A DNA stretch of 64,000 bases from Leptolyngbya sp. CCY15150 (GTDB lineage: Bacteria; Cyanobacteriota; Cyanobacteriia; RECH01): contig NZ_JACSWB010000217.1 in the NCBI RefSeq assembly GCF_016888135.1, forward strand, positions 62,001-126,000. Reading direction: 5' to 3'. The notes below the pieces were generated by a model. The model saw nothing but the letters and a program-made list of their open reading frames with translations, searched no databases and was not told where the DNA came from. This document shows positions 19,053 through 27,501 of this stretch, in pieces. A program made the position numbers and the translations under genes. Positions within the stretch are counted from its first letter, which is position 1. The number at the start of each line of letters is the position of its first letter.

Positions 19053-21494
19053 CTATTGGAGGGGAGCCGACTCCAACCCAGGCTCCACAGGCACCGGAGC
19101 CCCTGACGATTCAGGTGCAGGGGGCGGCAGATCGAGCGCTGGCACTTCGGGAGGCACATCTACCGCAGGCGGCTCCTCAACAGGCGGCGCAGACTCGCCC
19201 TCACTGAAGCTATCTTGGGGGGCAGGTGCCGGTGCAGAGTCTGGCGGCGGACTATAGCCCTGATCCGCAGGCTCTTCATAGCTTGGTGCCGCAGGCTCTT
19301 CAGACCAACTTCCAGAGGAAGCCGGCGGACTAGAGCTAGAAGATGCCGACGGAGTTTGTACTTGACCACGAACAGGCTGGGCTTCAACCGTGGGTGTTCG
19401 GCCCTCAAGAGGGGGTAACTCAGGAAAGGACTCTACCGGCAGGTCGTCTACAATGCGACTCATGAAGTCATGCCAGGTGAGGGCAGCGGTAGCGCTAGAT
19501 CCCCATGTCCGAGTACTGTCATCATTGCCCAACCAAACCCCGGTAACTAACTGAGGGATATAGCCAACAAACCACAGATCCCGATAATTTTCTGACGTCC
19601 CTGTCTTGCCGGCCACCGGACGCCCTGGGAGAGAGGCATTGACGCCCGTACCATTTTGCACCACTCCCTGCAGCATCCAGGTGACAATGGCAGCAGTATC
19701 TTCGCCAATCGCCCGCTCTGGCGCCACCTCGGCTTCATAAATCACCGTGCCGTACCGGTTGGTGACGCGCAGAATACCGTGGGGATCAGCATGGAGCCCT
19801 TCAGCCGCCAAGGTGCCATAGGCACTGGTCATTTCCAGCAGGTTCACCTCCGAGGCACCCAGCGCCATGGAGTAGGTCGGCATCAAGGCGGATTGAATAC
19901 CCATTTTGGTCGCCACCTCCACCACCGGAGAAAAACCAACATCAATCAGGGTCTTCACGGCTACGACGTTGATCGACGAAATCAGGGCATCACGAATGCT
20001 GATCGTTCCTCGAAAACTACGGCCATAGTTTTGGGGTTCGTAGCCATCGACCTTAAACGGCGCATCTTCGTAGGTTTTGTACGGAGACATACCACTAGCG
20101 ATCGCCGTCGCATAGACAAAGGTTTTGAAGGTCGATCCAGGCTGGCGCTGGGCTTGGGTGACTCGGTTAAACTGACTATCGTCAAAATCGGTACCACCCA
20201 CCATGGCTTTAATTTCGCCCGTGCGTGGATCGAGGCTCACCAGCGCTGCCTGTTCAAAGGCTTCATAGGTGCCATAGTTGGCAATGGCATTCTCGATGGT
20301 TTCTTCCGCAATCCGCTGCCACTCTAAATTCAGGGTGGTTTCGATCACCAGCCCTCCTAGCTCAAGCTGGTCTTGGGAAATGAGCTCCGGCAGTTGCTGC
20401 TGAATGTAGATGGTGAAATAGGGAATCTCACTGTTGAAATATTTAGGCTCACTTGGATTGAGCGTTAACGACTCAGCGATCGCTGCATCTCGCTCTGCCG
20501 GAGTAATGAACTCAGCTTCAACCATGCGGTTAAGCACCACATCTCGCCGCTGCAGGGCCAACTCAGGATTCACCAACGGTGAGTAGTCGGTGGGAGCGGG
20601 GGGCAGCCCAGCAATCAGCGCGGCTTCCGATAGGGTCAGATCCTCTACAGACTTACTGAAATAGACCCAGGCCGCATCCGCCACACCATAGGCTCCAGAG
20701 CCAAGATAGACCAGGTTGAGATATTGCCCTAAGATGCTATCCTTCTCCAGCTCTTGCTCCATTTTTTGAGCTAAAAGAGCTTCCCGCAGCTTACGTTCAT
20801 AGGTGCGGTCTTGGTCGAGGAACACAATGCGAGCAAGCTGTTGGGTGATCGTGCTAGCCCCTTCTACAACTTCTCCCACCCGGATATTCGTGCGCGCTGC
20901 CCGCACGATCGCCCAGTAGTCTACGCCGTTGTGCTCGTAAAAGTTTTTGTCTTCGGAGGCAATAAACGCATTGACGAGCCTATCCGGCATGGCATCAAAA
21001 GCCACCTTTTCCCGGGTTGCAGGGCCAATGGTATGCAAAATAGTGCCGTCATCAGCCTGGATGGTCAGCGTGCCATCCCGAGCATAGGTGAGCACATCAG
21101 CGGCATTGGGCAGGTCTCGACGCACAGACTCCAGCATGCGCACCGTCGTGAAGTAGCCACTGCCTGCAACACCGACCACCACACCTAGGCTCGCACAAAG
21201 CCAGTACCGTCTATCAAGACGCTTGGGCCGAGGGGACGGAGATCGACGACGCGATCGCTTCCCTCGAACCGAACTGGATGCCGGACTCGATGCCGTATCA
21301 GACACTTGGGCATCCGCTAGGTCAGCGGGCGATCGCTCAGCGCGGGCCGACCACAGGGATCCAAACCAGGAGAGTTTGGGGGTATTAGGACGATTCATAC
21401 CAACCACCTGCGACTGTTTGGTCTGTTTATCACGACTGGGATGCCCCTTCAGCCTCAATTGAAACGTCTTTAGCGTTGTAAGGAAGTTTGTCAC
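19053..21494 (-). CDS. Class A penicillin-binding protein (PBP1A-like)
   Basis: A bifunctional peptidoglycan synthase of 813 residues. A basic, disordered cytoplasmic N-terminus leads to one membrane anchor (YWLCASLGVVVGVAGSGYF, near residue 97-115). The GT51 glycosyltransferase domain shows SEDKNFYEHNGVD, GASTITQQLAR and the QYLNLVYLGSGAYG region. The transpeptidase domain shows the active-site STFK in RQPGSTFKTF, SSIN as the SxN motif, and KTGTSENYRD. The final ~120 residues are Pro/Ser/Glu-rich low complexity, longer than in most relatives. A start at M33 (21398) is possible. Confidence 0.94.
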   Translation of the reverse strand: MTNFLTTLKTFQLRLKGHPSRDKQTKQSQVVGMNRPNTPKLSWFGSLWSARAERSPADLADAQVSDTASSPASSSVRGKRSRRRSPSPRPKRLDRRYWLCASLGVVVGVAGSGYFTTVRMLESVRRDLPNAADVLTYARDGTLTIQADDGTILHTIGPATREKVAFDAMPDRLVNAFIASEDKNFYEHNGVDYWAIVRAARTNIRVGEVVEGASTITQQLARIVFLDQDRTYERKLREALLAQKMEQELEKDSILGQYLNLVYLGSGAYGVADAAWVYFSKSVEDLTLSEAALIAGLPPAPTDYSPLVNPELALQRRDVVLNRMVEAEFITPAERDAAIAESLTLNPSEPKYFNSEIPYFTIYIQQQLPELISQDQLELGGLVIETTLNLEWQRIAEETIENAIANYGTYEAFEQAALVSLDPRTGEIKAMVGGTDFDDSQFNRVTQAQRQPGSTFKTFVYATAIASGMSPYKTYEDAPFKVDGYEPQNYGRSFRGTISIRDALISSINVVAVKTLIDVGFSPVVEVATKMGIQSALMPTYSMALGASEVNLLEMTSAYGTLAAEGLHADPHGILRVTNRYGTVIYEAEVAPERAIGEDTAAIVTWMLQGVVQNGTGVNASLPGRPVAGKTGTSENYRDLWFVGYIPQLVTGVWLGNDDSTRTWGSSATAALTWHDFMSRIVDDLPVESFPELPPLEGRTPTVEAQPVRGQVQTPSASSSSSPPASSGSWSEEPAAPSYEEPADQGYSPPPDSAPAPAPQDSFSEGESAPPVEEPPAVDVPPEVPALDLPPPAPESSGAPVPVEPGLESAPLQ

Positions 21495-22022
21495 TAGAAA
21501 TTCCTGCAGGTCTCACGGTTTATGGAGTATGGCTTGAAAGCCTTCCAACAAACTCAAGCGACTGAATCACTTAATGTTAAGCAAGGTGCAATCTAGAAGC
21601 ATAGCCACATCCTAGGTTCCACAAGCATTCCTGATGTCACAATCGCTTCTAGCCTAGCTCACTCAGGTGCCCAGCCTACTGAATAGAGCAGCTTAAAACT
21701 CCAGCGTCAGGAAACATGAGGTTGTATATGGCTGTACCTTAGCCCACGGCATTGACCTTACGGTATTGATCTAGACTATCGATTGAAAATTTAGCGAATT
21801 ATGAACTTGGTTTTCAAAGTCTTAACACTATGAAGTATTAGTGTATCTTGTCTAGCCCCCTGCAGAAAGATCTCATGGTTCAACGGCTGGGTTCAGTCCG
21901 AGGATAGTCTGTTTGGCTAGGATGGGAGCATTGACCGATGGATTACGGGTTTCAGACACCTTAACCCGTTGCCAAGCATGGAGAGGCGATCGCTTCTATC
22001 TCCCTGATGGTGTCAAGATGTT
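21495..22022. other. Divergent spacer between PBP and EI24 genes
   Basis: No gene or strong hairpin seen in 528 bases. It should hold promoters for both divergent genes. A single GGAAACA motif near 21710 recalls the Yfr2 RNA core, but the second copy and the surrounding helices needed for that family are not evident. Confidence 0.35.
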
Positions 22023-22850
22023 GTGACGCTAGTTGAGTCTATGAGTGCATCAGAACCAAGCAAGAACCATGGAGCCATTCAAACCGGTGGACTAGGGGGG
22101 CTGGTGGCTGGCTTTAGCTATCCCCTGAGGGCGATCGCTTTCCTGCAACAGACCCCGCGCCTAGCCTGGTATGTTTTAATTCCCATCCTCATCAATGTGA
22201 TCGTCGGCGGCACCTTCTACACTTGGGCCCTTTCAGCAGGCTTTAACGGCATTGACGGGCTGATGGCCGGATTGCCCGACTGGGCACGATTTCTGGAACT
22301 GCTCCTGCGGGGCTTACTGGCGATCATCTTGTTGATTGCCACAGGCCTGCTGCTGCTGCAATTTGGCGGCATTCTGGGTTCGCCCCTCTACGGCAGGCTA
22401 TCGGAGGAACTAGAAATTCTGCGCACAGGCCACAAAGCCGAGGATGTCCCTGGCATTGGCAGCATTGTGCGGGATATTTGGCGGGCCATTTTGTTTGAGC
22501 TCAAAAAACTGGTGCTGGTGATCGGGTTAGGACTGCCGCTGTTTTTCGTGGGCTGGTTTCCCGGCATTGGCACAGCGATCGCCACCGTGGGCAGCATTGG
22601 CCTAGGGGTGACCATTGTGTGTTTAGACTTTTTTGATCCGGCCCTCGAACGCCGCCGCCTGCGATTTCGCGACAAGCTAGGCTGGGTGCGCCGCAGTTTT
22701 CCGGCTAGCGCCACCTTTGGCCTAGTCAGCCTGGGGCTGGTGAGTATTCCCTTCGTCAACCTGTTGGCCATTCCCCTTTGCATTACGGCAGGCACCTTGT
22801 TTTTCTGCGATCGCATCTTGCCCAAGCTAGAACCGGGCGATCGCAACTAG
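22023..22850 (+). CDS. EI24-domain (CysZ-like) membrane protein
   Basis: A 275-residue integral membrane protein with the EI24/CysZ domain: GFSYPLRAIAFLQQTPRLAWYVLIPILINV is the typical N-terminal helix pair, and the pattern of paired long helices near 75-105, 150-200 and 230-260 matches. CysZ proteins move sulfate, but cyanobacterial EI24 proteins have no assigned substrate. Starts at GTG 22023 or ATG 22041 are both possible. It is divergent from the PBP gene and ends before a convergent thiolase gene. Confidence 0.82.
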   Translation: MTLVESMSASEPSKNHGAIQTGGLGGLVAGFSYPLRAIAFLQQTPRLAWYVLIPILINVIVGGTFYTWALSAGFNGIDGLMAGLPDWARFLELLLRGLLAIILLIATGLLLLQFGGILGSPLYGRLSEELEILRTGHKAEDVPGIGSIVRDIWRAILFELKKLVLVIGLGLPLFFVGWFPGIGTAIATVGSIGLGVTIVCLDFFDPALERRRLRFRDKLGWVRRSFPASATFGLVSLGLVSIPFVNLLAIPLCITAGTLFFCDRILPKLEPGDRN

Positions 22851-22953
22851 TACCGCAAGATAGAAGAACGAAGACAGAAAAACGAAAAAGACTGCTAGGA
22901 CACACAAGGATTCCTGCTTTAGCAACTAGTCGGGTTACGTCCGCCTCAGAGTA

Positions 22954-24126
22954 CTAGCCATCCCAACGTTCCACCAAGGTGGAAATCCCTAAGCCACCGC
23001 CTACGCCAATCAGCGCCAGGCCGCGCCACGCTCCCGGCGAACGATGGCGAACCAAGTCGGTAAATAACCGCGTCATTAAAATCGCCCCCGAGGCTCCGTA
23101 GGGATGGCCCAGGGCGATCGCACCGCCGCCAGGATTCACCAACTCGGGCGGAATCTCCAAGACATCTAAGCAAGCTAAAACTTGGGCGGCAAAGGCTTCG
23201 TTAAACTCCACGTGGTGTACCTCTGACCAGGTGAGCGCCGGGTGGCGGTGCAGGAGTAATCGAGTTGAGGCTACGGGGCCGATACCCGCCAGATTGGGAT
23301 CCACGCCGGCGATCGCCGCATCCACAAACCGTAGCCCCTGACGAATGCCCAAGGCGCGACATTGCTCCTCCGCCATCATCAACACCGCCGCTGCTCCATC
23401 ATTGATCGGGCAAGCGTTCCCCACGGTCACGGTTCCCTCAGGACTAAACACCGGCGGCAGCTTTGCTAATCGTTCTAGGGACAGATTAGCCCTAGGACAG
23501 TCATCGTCGATCACCCTGGTTTGGCTAGACAGGGACACGGGCACTCGTTCTAGCGCAAAACGTCCTGCCTGCTCCGCCGTGATCGCCTTCTGGTGACTCT
23601 GGAGAGCGTAGGCATCCTGGCGATCGCGACTAATACCGTAGGTTTGTGCCACCTCGTCTGCCGCTGCACCCATATCGGGATCACCGATGGCCTCCGGAGC
23701 AAAGCGGGCCCGATGGGTGAACCGAGGCAGGTCATAGAGGGATGCGGGCTTCTCAATCCGCCAAGGTGCCGTACTCACGCTTTCCATACCGCCAGCCATG
23801 TAGCAATCGCCCGCCCCTGATTGAATCAGCCGAGCTGCGAGATTAATGGCCGCCAACCCCGAGCCACACTGGCGATCCACCGTTAGCCCCGGCACCGACA
23901 CCGGAAAACCCGCCGTCAGCACCGCCAGCCGGGCCGGATTGCCCCCTGGGCCCACGGCATTACCCAGCACCACATCCGCCACCCCATCGGGGCCCAGCCC
24001 CACATCCTCTAGCAAGGCCCGCAGCACCGGAGCCGCCAACTGCTCCACCGACAGCGATCGCAGCGATCGCCCCACCCGCCCAATCGGGGTACGTCGGGCC
24101 GCCACAATAATCGGCGCACGACTCAT
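22954..24126 (-). CDS. Thiolase-fold protein (YhfS-like) lacking the second catalytic Cys
   Basis: A 390-residue thiolase-superfamily protein. The nucleophile Cys87 (VDRQCGSGLAAI), NEAFAAQ near residue 315 and the catalytic histidine in GGGAIALGHPYGASG are all present. The C-terminal CxG motif, normally CIGGG, reads GVGGG here, so Gly374 replaces the second catalytic Cys; the codon is GGC. This argues against a normal acetyl-CoA acetyltransferase and for an altered condensing or acyl-transfer step. Its ATG (24126) overlaps the stop of the acyl-CoA ligase gene by four bases (ATGA), so the two are coupled. The operon continues up to bioY, as in Bacillus yhfU-yhfT-yhfS. Confidence 0.9.
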   Translation of the reverse strand: MSRAPIIVAARRTPIGRVGRSLRSLSVEQLAAPVLRALLEDVGLGPDGVADVVLGNAVGPGGNPARLAVLTAGFPVSVPGLTVDRQCGSGLAAINLAARLIQSGAGDCYMAGGMESVSTAPWRIEKPASLYDLPRFTHRARFAPEAIGDPDMGAAADEVAQTYGISRDRQDAYALQSHQKAITAEQAGRFALERVPVSLSSQTRVIDDDCPRANLSLERLAKLPPVFSPEGTVTVGNACPINDGAAAVLMMAEEQCRALGIRQGLRFVDAAIAGVDPNLAGIGPVASTRLLLHRHPALTWSEVHHVEFNEAFAAQVLACLDVLEIPPELVNPGGGAIALGHPYGASGAILMTRLFTDLVRHRSPGAWRGLALIGVGGGLGISTLVERWDG

Positions 24127-25646
24127 CGCAGCACCTCCAGATCTGGCGTAGCCTCTAGGAGCCATTGTCGCAGCGCTAGACGATCCAGCTTGCCGCTCGG
24201 GGCGATGGGCCAGCGGGAGGTGGTGTAGAACTGCTGAGGACAGTGGGCACGGGGCACCTGGGTGCGCATCCAGGTCAACAACTGTCGCCGCGTCGGTCGT
24301 TCTGCTCCCTGCCATGCCAGCACCGCCACCAAGCGATCGCCCCGCTGCTCATCCGGTACGCCGACCACCACCGCTTGGCGAATGTCTAACCGCTGCTCTA
24401 ACACCTGCTCAAGCTGCCGAGGATAGAGCGTCAAGCCGCCGGTGGTGAGGCGATCGCCCTGCCGTCCGGCCAGATACAGCCAACCTTGGTCATCCAGCCA
24501 GCCGCGATCGCCCACCGTGGCCCAATCCCCAAGCCAGCGCAGCCCCTCCGATTCGTTTGCCAAATACCCCAGGCTGACCATGGAACTTTGGATGGCAATC
24601 CAGCCCACCTCCCCTGGTTCACAGCGATCGCCATTGTCCCGCAACACCGATAGACGAACCCCCTCCATGGCCCGGCCCACGGATGCCGACGGCGGCGACT
24701 CCTGAGATGACCGCAGGCTGACAAAACTTAGCTCGGAAGCACCGTAGTAGGCATAGGTCACCGCCTTCGGAAAAACGGCCGCTGTGGTTGCAGCCAAGGA
24801 CGCCGGACAGCGGCCGCCCGCACAAATCACGCCGCGCACCGAGGGATATACACTGCGCCGCCGTTCTGCCAAACGAGCGATCGCCCCCACCATGGTGGGC
24901 ACCCCCACTAGATAGGTGATCGCCGCCTGATCGAGCAGGCGCAAGCCTTGGCGGACGCTGAAATTGGGCAATAGGTATAGGGTTGCCCCCGCCTGCAAAC
25001 TATCCACAGCGGTGAACAACGACAGGCTGTAGGCCAACGAGCCAGGCACCAAGACGCGATCGCCCGCCCCGATGCCAAATTCCTGACGGCTGACCGCAAA
25101 GCTATCGATCCAAGACTGGTGGTGGCGCAGGATGCCCTTGGGTAGACCAGTTGTTCCCGAGGTAAAGCCAATGTAGAAAGGCGTATCGGGGGCGATCGCT
25201 GGTGGCGTAAACGTCTTTTCCCGTAAGTCCCAGACCGTATCGACATTCCACACCAACAGCCCCGGCGGCAGATGATCGGCAAGCGCAGCCATCCCTTGGG
25301 TATCCGTCACCAGTAAATCTGGCGGGTAGCGGTGCAGAGTAGCCTGGAGCTGAGCTGGCGACCAGTCGGGATTCAGCACCATGGCCACGCCGCCGATCAG
25401 GGCCGTAGACCAGAAAGTGACTAAGGTTTCCAAGCGATTGCCCAGCAGCAAACCGACCCGCAGAGAACAGGCCGCCAGCCGGGCATCATGCCAACGATCC
25501 TGGCGCGCCACGGTCTGCAATCGAGCTGCCATCTGCTGGAGCCGCTGACCCAGATCGCCATAGGTATAGGTGCGATCGCCCATCACCACTGCCGGGCGAT
25601 CGGGCCAAGTTTGAGCCACCCGTAGCAATCCATCTGCGATCATCAT
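24123..25646 (-). CDS. AMP-dependent acyl-CoA ligase (YhfT-like)
   Basis: A 507-residue member of the ANL superfamily that would activate a carboxylic acid to acyl-adenylate and then the CoA thioester. The phosphate-binding motif is FYIGFTSGTTGLPKG near residue 150. TYAYYGASELS and GDRGWLDDQGWLYLAGRQGDR are the A5 and A7-A8 motifs, and PSGKLDRLALRQWL is the A10 motif with the catalytic Lys. The start ATG directly follows the bioY stop (TAA|ATG) and its stop overlaps the thiolase start. The substrate is unknown. MenE was considered, but the neighbours point to biotin-linked acyl metabolism. Confidence 0.92.
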   Translation of the reverse strand: MMIADGLLRVAQTWPDRPAVVMGDRTYTYGDLGQRLQQMAARLQTVARQDRWHDARLAACSLRVGLLLGNRLETLVTFWSTALIGGVAMVLNPDWSPAQLQATLHRYPPDLLVTDTQGMAALADHLPPGLLVWNVDTVWDLREKTFTPPAIAPDTPFYIGFTSGTTGLPKGILRHHQSWIDSFAVSRQEFGIGAGDRVLVPGSLAYSLSLFTAVDSLQAGATLYLLPNFSVRQGLRLLDQAAITYLVGVPTMVGAIARLAERRRSVYPSVRGVICAGGRCPASLAATTAAVFPKAVTYAYYGASELSFVSLRSSQESPPSASVGRAMEGVRLSVLRDNGDRCEPGEVGWIAIQSSMVSLGYLANESEGLRWLGDWATVGDRGWLDDQGWLYLAGRQGDRLTTGGLTLYPRQLEQVLEQRLDIRQAVVVGVPDEQRGDRLVAVLAWQGAERPTRRQLLTWMRTQVPRAHCPQQFYTTSRWPIAPSGKLDRLALRQWLLEATPDLEVLR

Positions 25647-26189
25647 TTAGCGCTTCAAATCCGGCATCGCTCGCCACACCGCCTGCAGAGTCACACTGGC
25701 TAGCACCGCCTTCACCACATCACCGGGAATAAAGGCCGCCGACCCTGCGAGAGCTTGAACAAGGGACAACTTCGCCGCCACCGCCAGCCAGGGCACGCCA
25801 ATGGCATAGACCACGCCCAGACCACCGATGATGTTGATGGCGATCGCTTTCGGTAAATGGGGACGACGACAGAAGCGCTCCATCAGCCAACCAATCACCG
25901 CCGCCGCCACAGGAAATGCCGCCACGAAGCCCCCCGAGGGCCCGAGAAACACGCCCAAACCACCGCGCCCACCGGGCAACACGGGCAAACCAATGGCAAC
26001 CAGTACCACAAACACCAGCAGCGCCAAGCCACCCCGCTTACCACCCAGGATGGATCCGGCTAGCATCACCCCCAGGGTTTGGGCCGTAATGGGCACCGGC
26101 AAGCCCGGCACCGGCACCGGCGGCAGCAGGCCAAGCACCGCCGTTAGGGCTGCAAAAAGCCCCACATAAACTAAATCAAGAGTTTTCAT
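25647..26189 (-). CDS. bioY: BioY biotin transporter (S component)
   Basis: BioY is the substrate-binding membrane subunit of ECF-type biotin transporters and can work with or without BioM/BioN. The 180-residue protein has about six helices and the family pattern LPPVPVPGLPVPITAQTLGVMLAGSILGGKRGG near residues 22-55, plus FLGPSGGFVAAFPVAAAVIGWL and a last section with GSAAFIPGDVVKAVLA. No bioM or bioN is nearby, so it is a lone BioY. It is the first gene of a three-gene operon. An inverted repeat at 26204-26224 sits 15 bases upstream of its start. Confidence 0.95.
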   Translation of the reverse strand: MKTLDLVYVGLFAALTAVLGLLPPVPVPGLPVPITAQTLGVMLAGSILGGKRGGLALLVFVVLVAIGLPVLPGGRGGLGVFLGPSGGFVAAFPVAAAVIGWLMERFCRRPHLPKAIAINIIGGLGVVYAIGVPWLAVAAKLSLVQALAGSAAFIPGDVVKAVLASVTLQAVWRAMPDLKR

Positions 26190-26203
26190 CGCTAGGGCAA
26201 CCG

Positions 26204-26224
26204 TAGTCTTCGCGGGTTAGACTA
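26204..26224 (-). promoter_or_regulatory. Candidate operator before bioY
   Basis: In the 66-base spacer upstream of bioY there is a perfect inverted repeat TAGTCT-N9-AGACTA. A second, overlapping AACC-N12-GGTT pair reads across the same stretch and recalls the AACC/GGTT ends of BirA operators, but the spacing is shorter than in known sites. No -10 or -35 box is obvious. Confidence 0.35.
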
Positions 26225-26255
26225 TAGCGCAAATGCGATCGCCAATTCTACGACC

Positions 26256-26711
26256 CTAGGGGCAGGGCGAATCATCACAGGGCAGGTCTGGGGTGGAACT
26301 GCGGTGGAGCTGCTTTTCCAAAAACACCAGCAAGTCTGCCACCGTGCTGGGTGTGAGTTGATCGAGGCGATCGCTAATGTCCACACCAAACCGTCGGCAA
26401 AAGTCATCACACAGACAAAGCTGCCAATCAAACCAGCAGACATGGGCCCACTGCAGGTCATCATCGAGGCGATCGCTGGGCCGCAGCCGCGCCACCTGCA
26501 AGCCCGAATATTGCTCTAAATGGGTATAGGCAAAGCTAGCCACCGCCCGAGAAATGCCCCACGACTCCCGCAGGACAGCCGCCCACTTATCTAGGCTGAG
26601 GGGAGAGCGATCGCCCAGCCAACTGTTGACCCGCCGTCGAATCCGTAGGTCAGGACTGAGAGCTTGGTAGGTGGAAACATTGCGAACTAGATTTCTAAAC
26701 TTTTGCCACAT
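26256..26711 (-). CDS. Conserved hypothetical protein (possible DUF1493-like)
   Basis: A 151-residue soluble protein. The first half is basic and helical (WQKFRNLVRNVSTYQALSPDLRIRRRVNSWL); the second has the pattern LRPSDRLDDDLQW...DFCRRFGVDISDRLD...TVADLLVFLEKQL, which resembles the acyl-carrier-like DUF1493 fold in layout. The similarity is only by pattern. Four cysteines cluster at WFDWQLCLCDDFC. It lies 66 bases upstream of bioY on the same strand and may or may not share its transcript. Confidence 0.6.
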   Translation of the reverse strand: MWQKFRNLVRNVSTYQALSPDLRIRRRVNSWLGDRSPLSLDKWAAVLRESWGISRAVASFAYTHLEQYSGLQVARLRPSDRLDDDLQWAHVCWFDWQLCLCDDFCRRFGVDISDRLDQLTPSTVADLLVFLEKQLHRSSTPDLPCDDSPCP

Positions 26712-26716
26712 AACCG

Positions 26717-26752
26717 GAAGGACGCCTCGCGCTACGCCGGACCCTTTCCTTC
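26717..26752. repeat. Short inverted repeat with GGCGTAGCGC core
   Basis: GAAGGA (26717-26722) and TCCTTC (26747-26752) flank a GC-rich centre that, read on the minus strand, contains GGCGTAGCGC, the same core as in the element at 6540-6631. It lies 6 bases upstream of the hypothetical gene. It may be a relative or remnant of that repeat. Confidence 0.3.
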
Positions 26753-26882
26753 AGTGTGCCCAAATTGTCATAGAACTCTCAAATCAGCGCCCTGTATCTT
26801 GTCTGCCCCTTGTTGAGCCCTTGATGAATCGTCCATGACATCCCCCCAACAACGCACCGATACCAGCACCAAGCTTTGGGTA

Positions 26883-27254
26883 CTACGTCAATTCCGATAG
26901 CTCCACCACATTGCCATCGGGATCATAAGTGAACAACGCTGCCCGCCCTGAAGCACTGCGCTGCACCGGATAGCCCTGCGCCGTCAGATGATCCGCCGCT
27001 TCATCCACGCTTGCGACCGCAAAGGCTACATGGCGATTTCGTCCCCATTTTTGGCGATTGTGCAGTCCATTGGGCACTTGCTCATCCACCATCAAATGCA
27101 CCTGATACTCACCTAATTGATACCAAGCTCCTGGGTAGTTGAGCGATCGCTCTACCTTAGACAAGCCCAAGATATCGCCATAAAACTGCTCTGCCTGCGC
27201 CAAGTCAGAGACCAATACAGCGGTGTGTAACGGTTGCAGAATCGTAATTCCCAT
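26883..27254 (-). CDS. VOC-superfamily (glyoxalase-like) protein
   Basis: A 123-residue protein with the paired beta-alpha-beta-beta-beta modules of the vicinal oxygen chelate fold. Metal-ligand positions appear as LHTAVLVSDL (His near 10), YQVHLMVDE, HVAFAVASVDE (His near 75) and the closing YDPDGNVVELSE with Glu. These proteins include dioxygenases, lyases and resistance proteins; nothing here fixes the reaction. The length is normal for one subunit. It is a lone gene. Confidence 0.88.
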   Translation of the reverse strand: MGITILQPLHTAVLVSDLAQAEQFYGDILGLSKVERSLNYPGAWYQLGEYQVHLMVDEQVPNGLHNRQKWGRNRHVAFAVASVDEAADHLTAQGYPVQRSASGRAALFTYDPDGNVVELSELT

Positions 27255-27448
27255 ACATAGCCCCCCATGAATAGTACAGATTCCAGATCGTCTATTAAGG
27301 TTCGATGAGACCGATGAACCTGGAACATTTGAGATTGATTTGATACAAACTATCCCCGTAGATGCTCGGACTACCCATTCGATTTAGGCGCGATCGCACC
27401 CCAGAGTTGCGGATCCTACGCTAGCGATCGCCCAAGGAGAATGGCACA

Positions 27449-27501
27449 CTAGACAACGATACAAAATTCACGAATTGTCTAGAACTATTTGTCAGAACTA
27501 T
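27449..27501 (+). promoter_or_regulatory. Nested inverted and direct repeats over the ssb start
   Basis: CTAGACAA (27449-27456) and TTGTCTAG (27475-27482) are an exact 8-base inverted repeat, with AATTC-AC-GAATT (27465-27476) inside. The right arm is also the start of a tandem pair: TTGTCTAGAACTAT (27475-27488) then TTGTCAGAACTAT (27489-27501), the second reaching into the ssb ATG. This layout suits an operator or translational control site. Confidence 0.45.

Noticed and set aside
19160-19418. Arg/Leu-rich frames on both strands in the PBP tail
   Set aside because: Shadows of the low-complexity Pro/Ser/Glu C-terminus of the penicillin-binding protein.
21700-21730. Yfr2-type small RNA at a GGAAACA motif
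   Set aside because: Only one core motif and no supporting hairpins were found.
24123-25646. Assignment of the acyl-CoA ligase as menE
   Set aside because: No men genes are adjacent; the tight operon with bioY and a thiolase fits the YhfT group better.
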